From the NCBI GenBank assembly GCA_002398875.1, contig DHCC01000090.1, positions 464 through 9,290 on the forward strand: a DNA stretch of 8,827 nucleotides, given 5' to 3'. Below the pieces are notes generated by a model. It saw only the letters and a list, made by a program, of their open reading frames with translations. It searched no databases and was not told the DNA's origin. Shown piece by piece: positions 7,595 to 8,827 of this stretch (the stretch's first letter is position 1; the number at the start of each line of letters is the position of its first letter). This stretch comes from Bacteroidales bacterium UBA4912. Its GTDB lineage: Bacteria; Bacteroidota; Bacteroidia; Bacteroidales; Dysgonomonadaceae. Made by a program: the position numbers and the translations under genes.

Positions 7595-7722
7595 TTATGT
7601 GGTTGGTATGATATTGCATTGATGTTGCTATGAGGTTGATTTGGACGAGGTACAACCAATATACTTACTGTCTAGCCATGAGATAGGTTTACACTAAATG
7701 CTAAATTAATTAAAACTTTTCA
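7595..7722. other. Spacer, possible further upstream piece of the TerB-like relic
   Basis: No intact gene. On the minus strand a different frame is open from 7671 to a TGA at 7563-7561, overlapping the TerB-like relic, and reads VVPRPNQPHSNINAISYQPH in part. It could be an upstream section of the same dead gene after a frameshift, or chance. No start codon with promoter is seen for it. Confidence 0.25.
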
Positions 7723-7730
7723 TAACTTTG
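7723..7730 (+). promoter_or_regulatory. -7 element of the propeller gene promoter
   Basis: TAACTTTG is an exact TAnnTTTG match, 32 nt before the ATG at 7763, giving a predicted start near 7737 and a leader of about 26 nt. A clear TTTG at -33 is not found at the expected distance, so the promoter may be weak or need an activator. Confidence 0.55.
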
Positions 7731-7762
7731 ACTATCTTAAACTACACAATAAATCTTTTTAC

Positions 7763-8827
7763 ATGAAGAAAGTTATTTTTAAAATTTTAATACTGACTTT
7801 TGCCTTGAATTTAGTTACTCCGGTTTTTTCTCAGGTGGAGGAGCGTGAACGTCCTGCGGAGTGGGATCAGCTGGTTGCAGGGGGTCGTTTTATAGACCGG
7901 TTCCTGCCAATGAAAGGCAATGTTCTCTCATCCGATACTTGGGGTGTTGAAGGGGTAGTTCCGCGTTATACAGATAACGGAATTGAAGACCGTATCTGGT
8001 CATACTGGGGCGGGAATATAAAGAAAGGTGAAGACGGCAAGTACCATCTTTTAGTTTGTGGCTGGCTCGAGTCTTCAGAAAAAGGGCATGGCGAGTGGCC
8101 TAATTCTATTGTATTCAACACTGTAAGCGATAATCTCACAGGACCTTTCAAGCTGAGAAATGTAATAGGCAAGGGACATAATCCTGAAGTGTTTCAGCTG
8201 GAAGACGGACGTTATGTGCTCTACGTTATTGATGGACGCTATGTAAGCGACAACCTGAACGGGAAGTGGGAGTATGGTAAATTTAATTTTAATCCCCGCG
8301 ACCGTCGTATTATAGAGGGATTATCAAATCTCTCTTTTGCCAAGCGTGAAGATGGTTCGTTCGTTATGGTTTGTCGTGGCGGCGGTATCTGGATCAGCCG
8401 TGACGGACTTTCGGAGTATGGACAGTTGACCGACAAACGGGTCTACCCGCCTGTTGATGGCAGGTTTGAAGATCCTGTAATCTGGCGCGACCATATTCAA
8501 TATCATATGATCGTAAACGACTGGCTGGGACGTACTGCATTTTACCTTCGCTCAAAAGATGGGGTTAACTGGGTAACTGATCCCGGCGAGGCTTATGTAC
8601 CCGGTATAGCTGTACACGAGAATGGAGATATGGAAGAGTGGTTCAAGTTTGAACGTATCAAAATGTATCAGGATGAATACGGACGTGCTATTCAGGCTAA
8701 TTTTGCTGTTATAGATACTCTTAAACCTCTGGATAAACCGTTTGATATTCACAGCTCTAAGAATATTGGCATCCCGCTTAATCCCGGACTTTTACTCACT
8801 ATGCCCGACGATACTCCTATCACCTCT
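7763..8827 (+). CDS. Secreted beta-propeller glycoside hydrolase-like protein (3' end outside window)
   Basis: An uninterrupted frame of 355 codons from ATG 7763 to the window edge, so the C-terminus is missing. Residues 1-23 form a signal peptide (MKKVIFKILILTFALN, ending VFS before Gln24), so it is exported to the periplasm or beyond. Repeated blade-like segments follow: SYWGGNIKKGEDGKYHLLVC (80-99), GHNPEVFQLEDGRYVLYVID (138-157), GLSNLSFAKREDGSFVMVC (186-204), and GRFEDPVIWRDHIQYHMIV (233-251) followed by YLRSKDGVNW (261-270). This pattern, with an FEDP motif, is that of five-bladed propellers of the GH43/GH32/GH117 type; similar proteins are common in Bacteroidota PULs. Acidic residues that could be catalytic include Glu75/Asp76, Glu142 and Glu236/Asp237, but I cannot assign roles. 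Divergent from the susC-like operon and likely part of the same PUL. The substrate is unknown; an exo-acting glycosidase is the best guess. Confidence 0.75.
   Translation, partial: MKKVIFKILILTFALNLVTPVFSQVEERERPAEWDQLVAGGRFIDRFLPMKGNVLSSDTWGVEGVVPRYTDNGIEDRIWSYWGGNIKKGEDGKYHLLVCGWLESSEKGHGEWPNSIVFNTVSDNLTGPFKLRNVIGKGHNPEVFQLEDGRYVLYVIDGRYVSDNLNGKWEYGKFNFNPRDRRIIEGLSNLSFAKREDGSFVMVCRGGGIWISRDGLSEYGQLTDKRVYPPVDGRFEDPVIWRDHIQYHMIVNDWLGRTAFYLRSKDGVNWVTDPGEAYVPGIAVHENGDMEEWFKFERIKMYQDEYGRAIQANFAVIDTLKPLDKPFDIHSSKNIGIPLNPGLLLTMPDDTPITS

Noticed and set aside
7036..7762. Complete transposase, tRNA or CRISPR array in the intergenic region
   Set aside because: I looked for repeats with regular spacing, cloverleaf arms and an intact transposase frame and found none; only gene fragments and one inverted repeat.
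7966..8752. Several minus-strand open frames of 60-68 codons at the right end
   Set aside because: They lie antisense to the propeller gene, whose uninterrupted frame and blade motifs explain the sequence.

Overview
The window looks like a piece of a Bacteroidota chromosome, probably Bacteroidales. It holds a tandem SusC-like/SusD-like outer-membrane glycan importer pair, lipoprotein signal peptides, low G+C, and near-consensus Bacteroidota promoter elements (TAnnTTTG at -7). It is one end of a polysaccharide utilization locus (PUL).

Layout: (1) 1-268 carries a short minus-strand ORF that resembles only the C-terminal tail of a polysaccharide deacetylase. (2) 288-6784 is a tight minus-strand operon read right to left: SusC-like TonB-dependent transporter, SusD-like surface lipoprotein, and GH88 unsaturated glucuronyl hydrolase. 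It has a good promoter at 7006-7035, a leader of about 215 nt, and a factor-independent terminator at 288-313. (3) 7070-7671 has no intact gene. By hand translation of the minus strand it contains two decayed gene fragments: the C-terminal end of a sulfatase (7070 to about 7246) and a TerB-N-like domain with two nonsense codons (7289-7594). A 42-bp imperfect inverted repeat (7247-7288) sits at their junction and looks like a mobile-element scar. (4) 7763-8827 is a divergent plus-strand gene, still open at the window edge, encoding a secreted protein of the five-bladed beta-propeller glycosidase type (GH43/GH117-like).

How the parts work together: the SusC/SusD pair would bind and import oligosaccharides. 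GH88 would remove a 4,5-unsaturated uronic acid from the non-reducing end of lyase products. The propeller protein probably trims another sugar. GH88 plus a sulfatase ghost suggests a sulfated, uronate-containing polymer (glycosaminoglycan- or ulvan-like), but this is inference. No polysaccharide lyase, intact sulfatase or PUL regulator is in the window.

The most interesting non-coding signal is a possible plus-strand antisense RNA in the susC-like leader: a TAnnTTTG match at 6793-6800 followed about 95 nt later by a perfect 9-bp hairpin with a T-tract (6893-6916). This arrangement recalls the cis-antisense sRNAs (DonS type) known from Bacteroides PULs.
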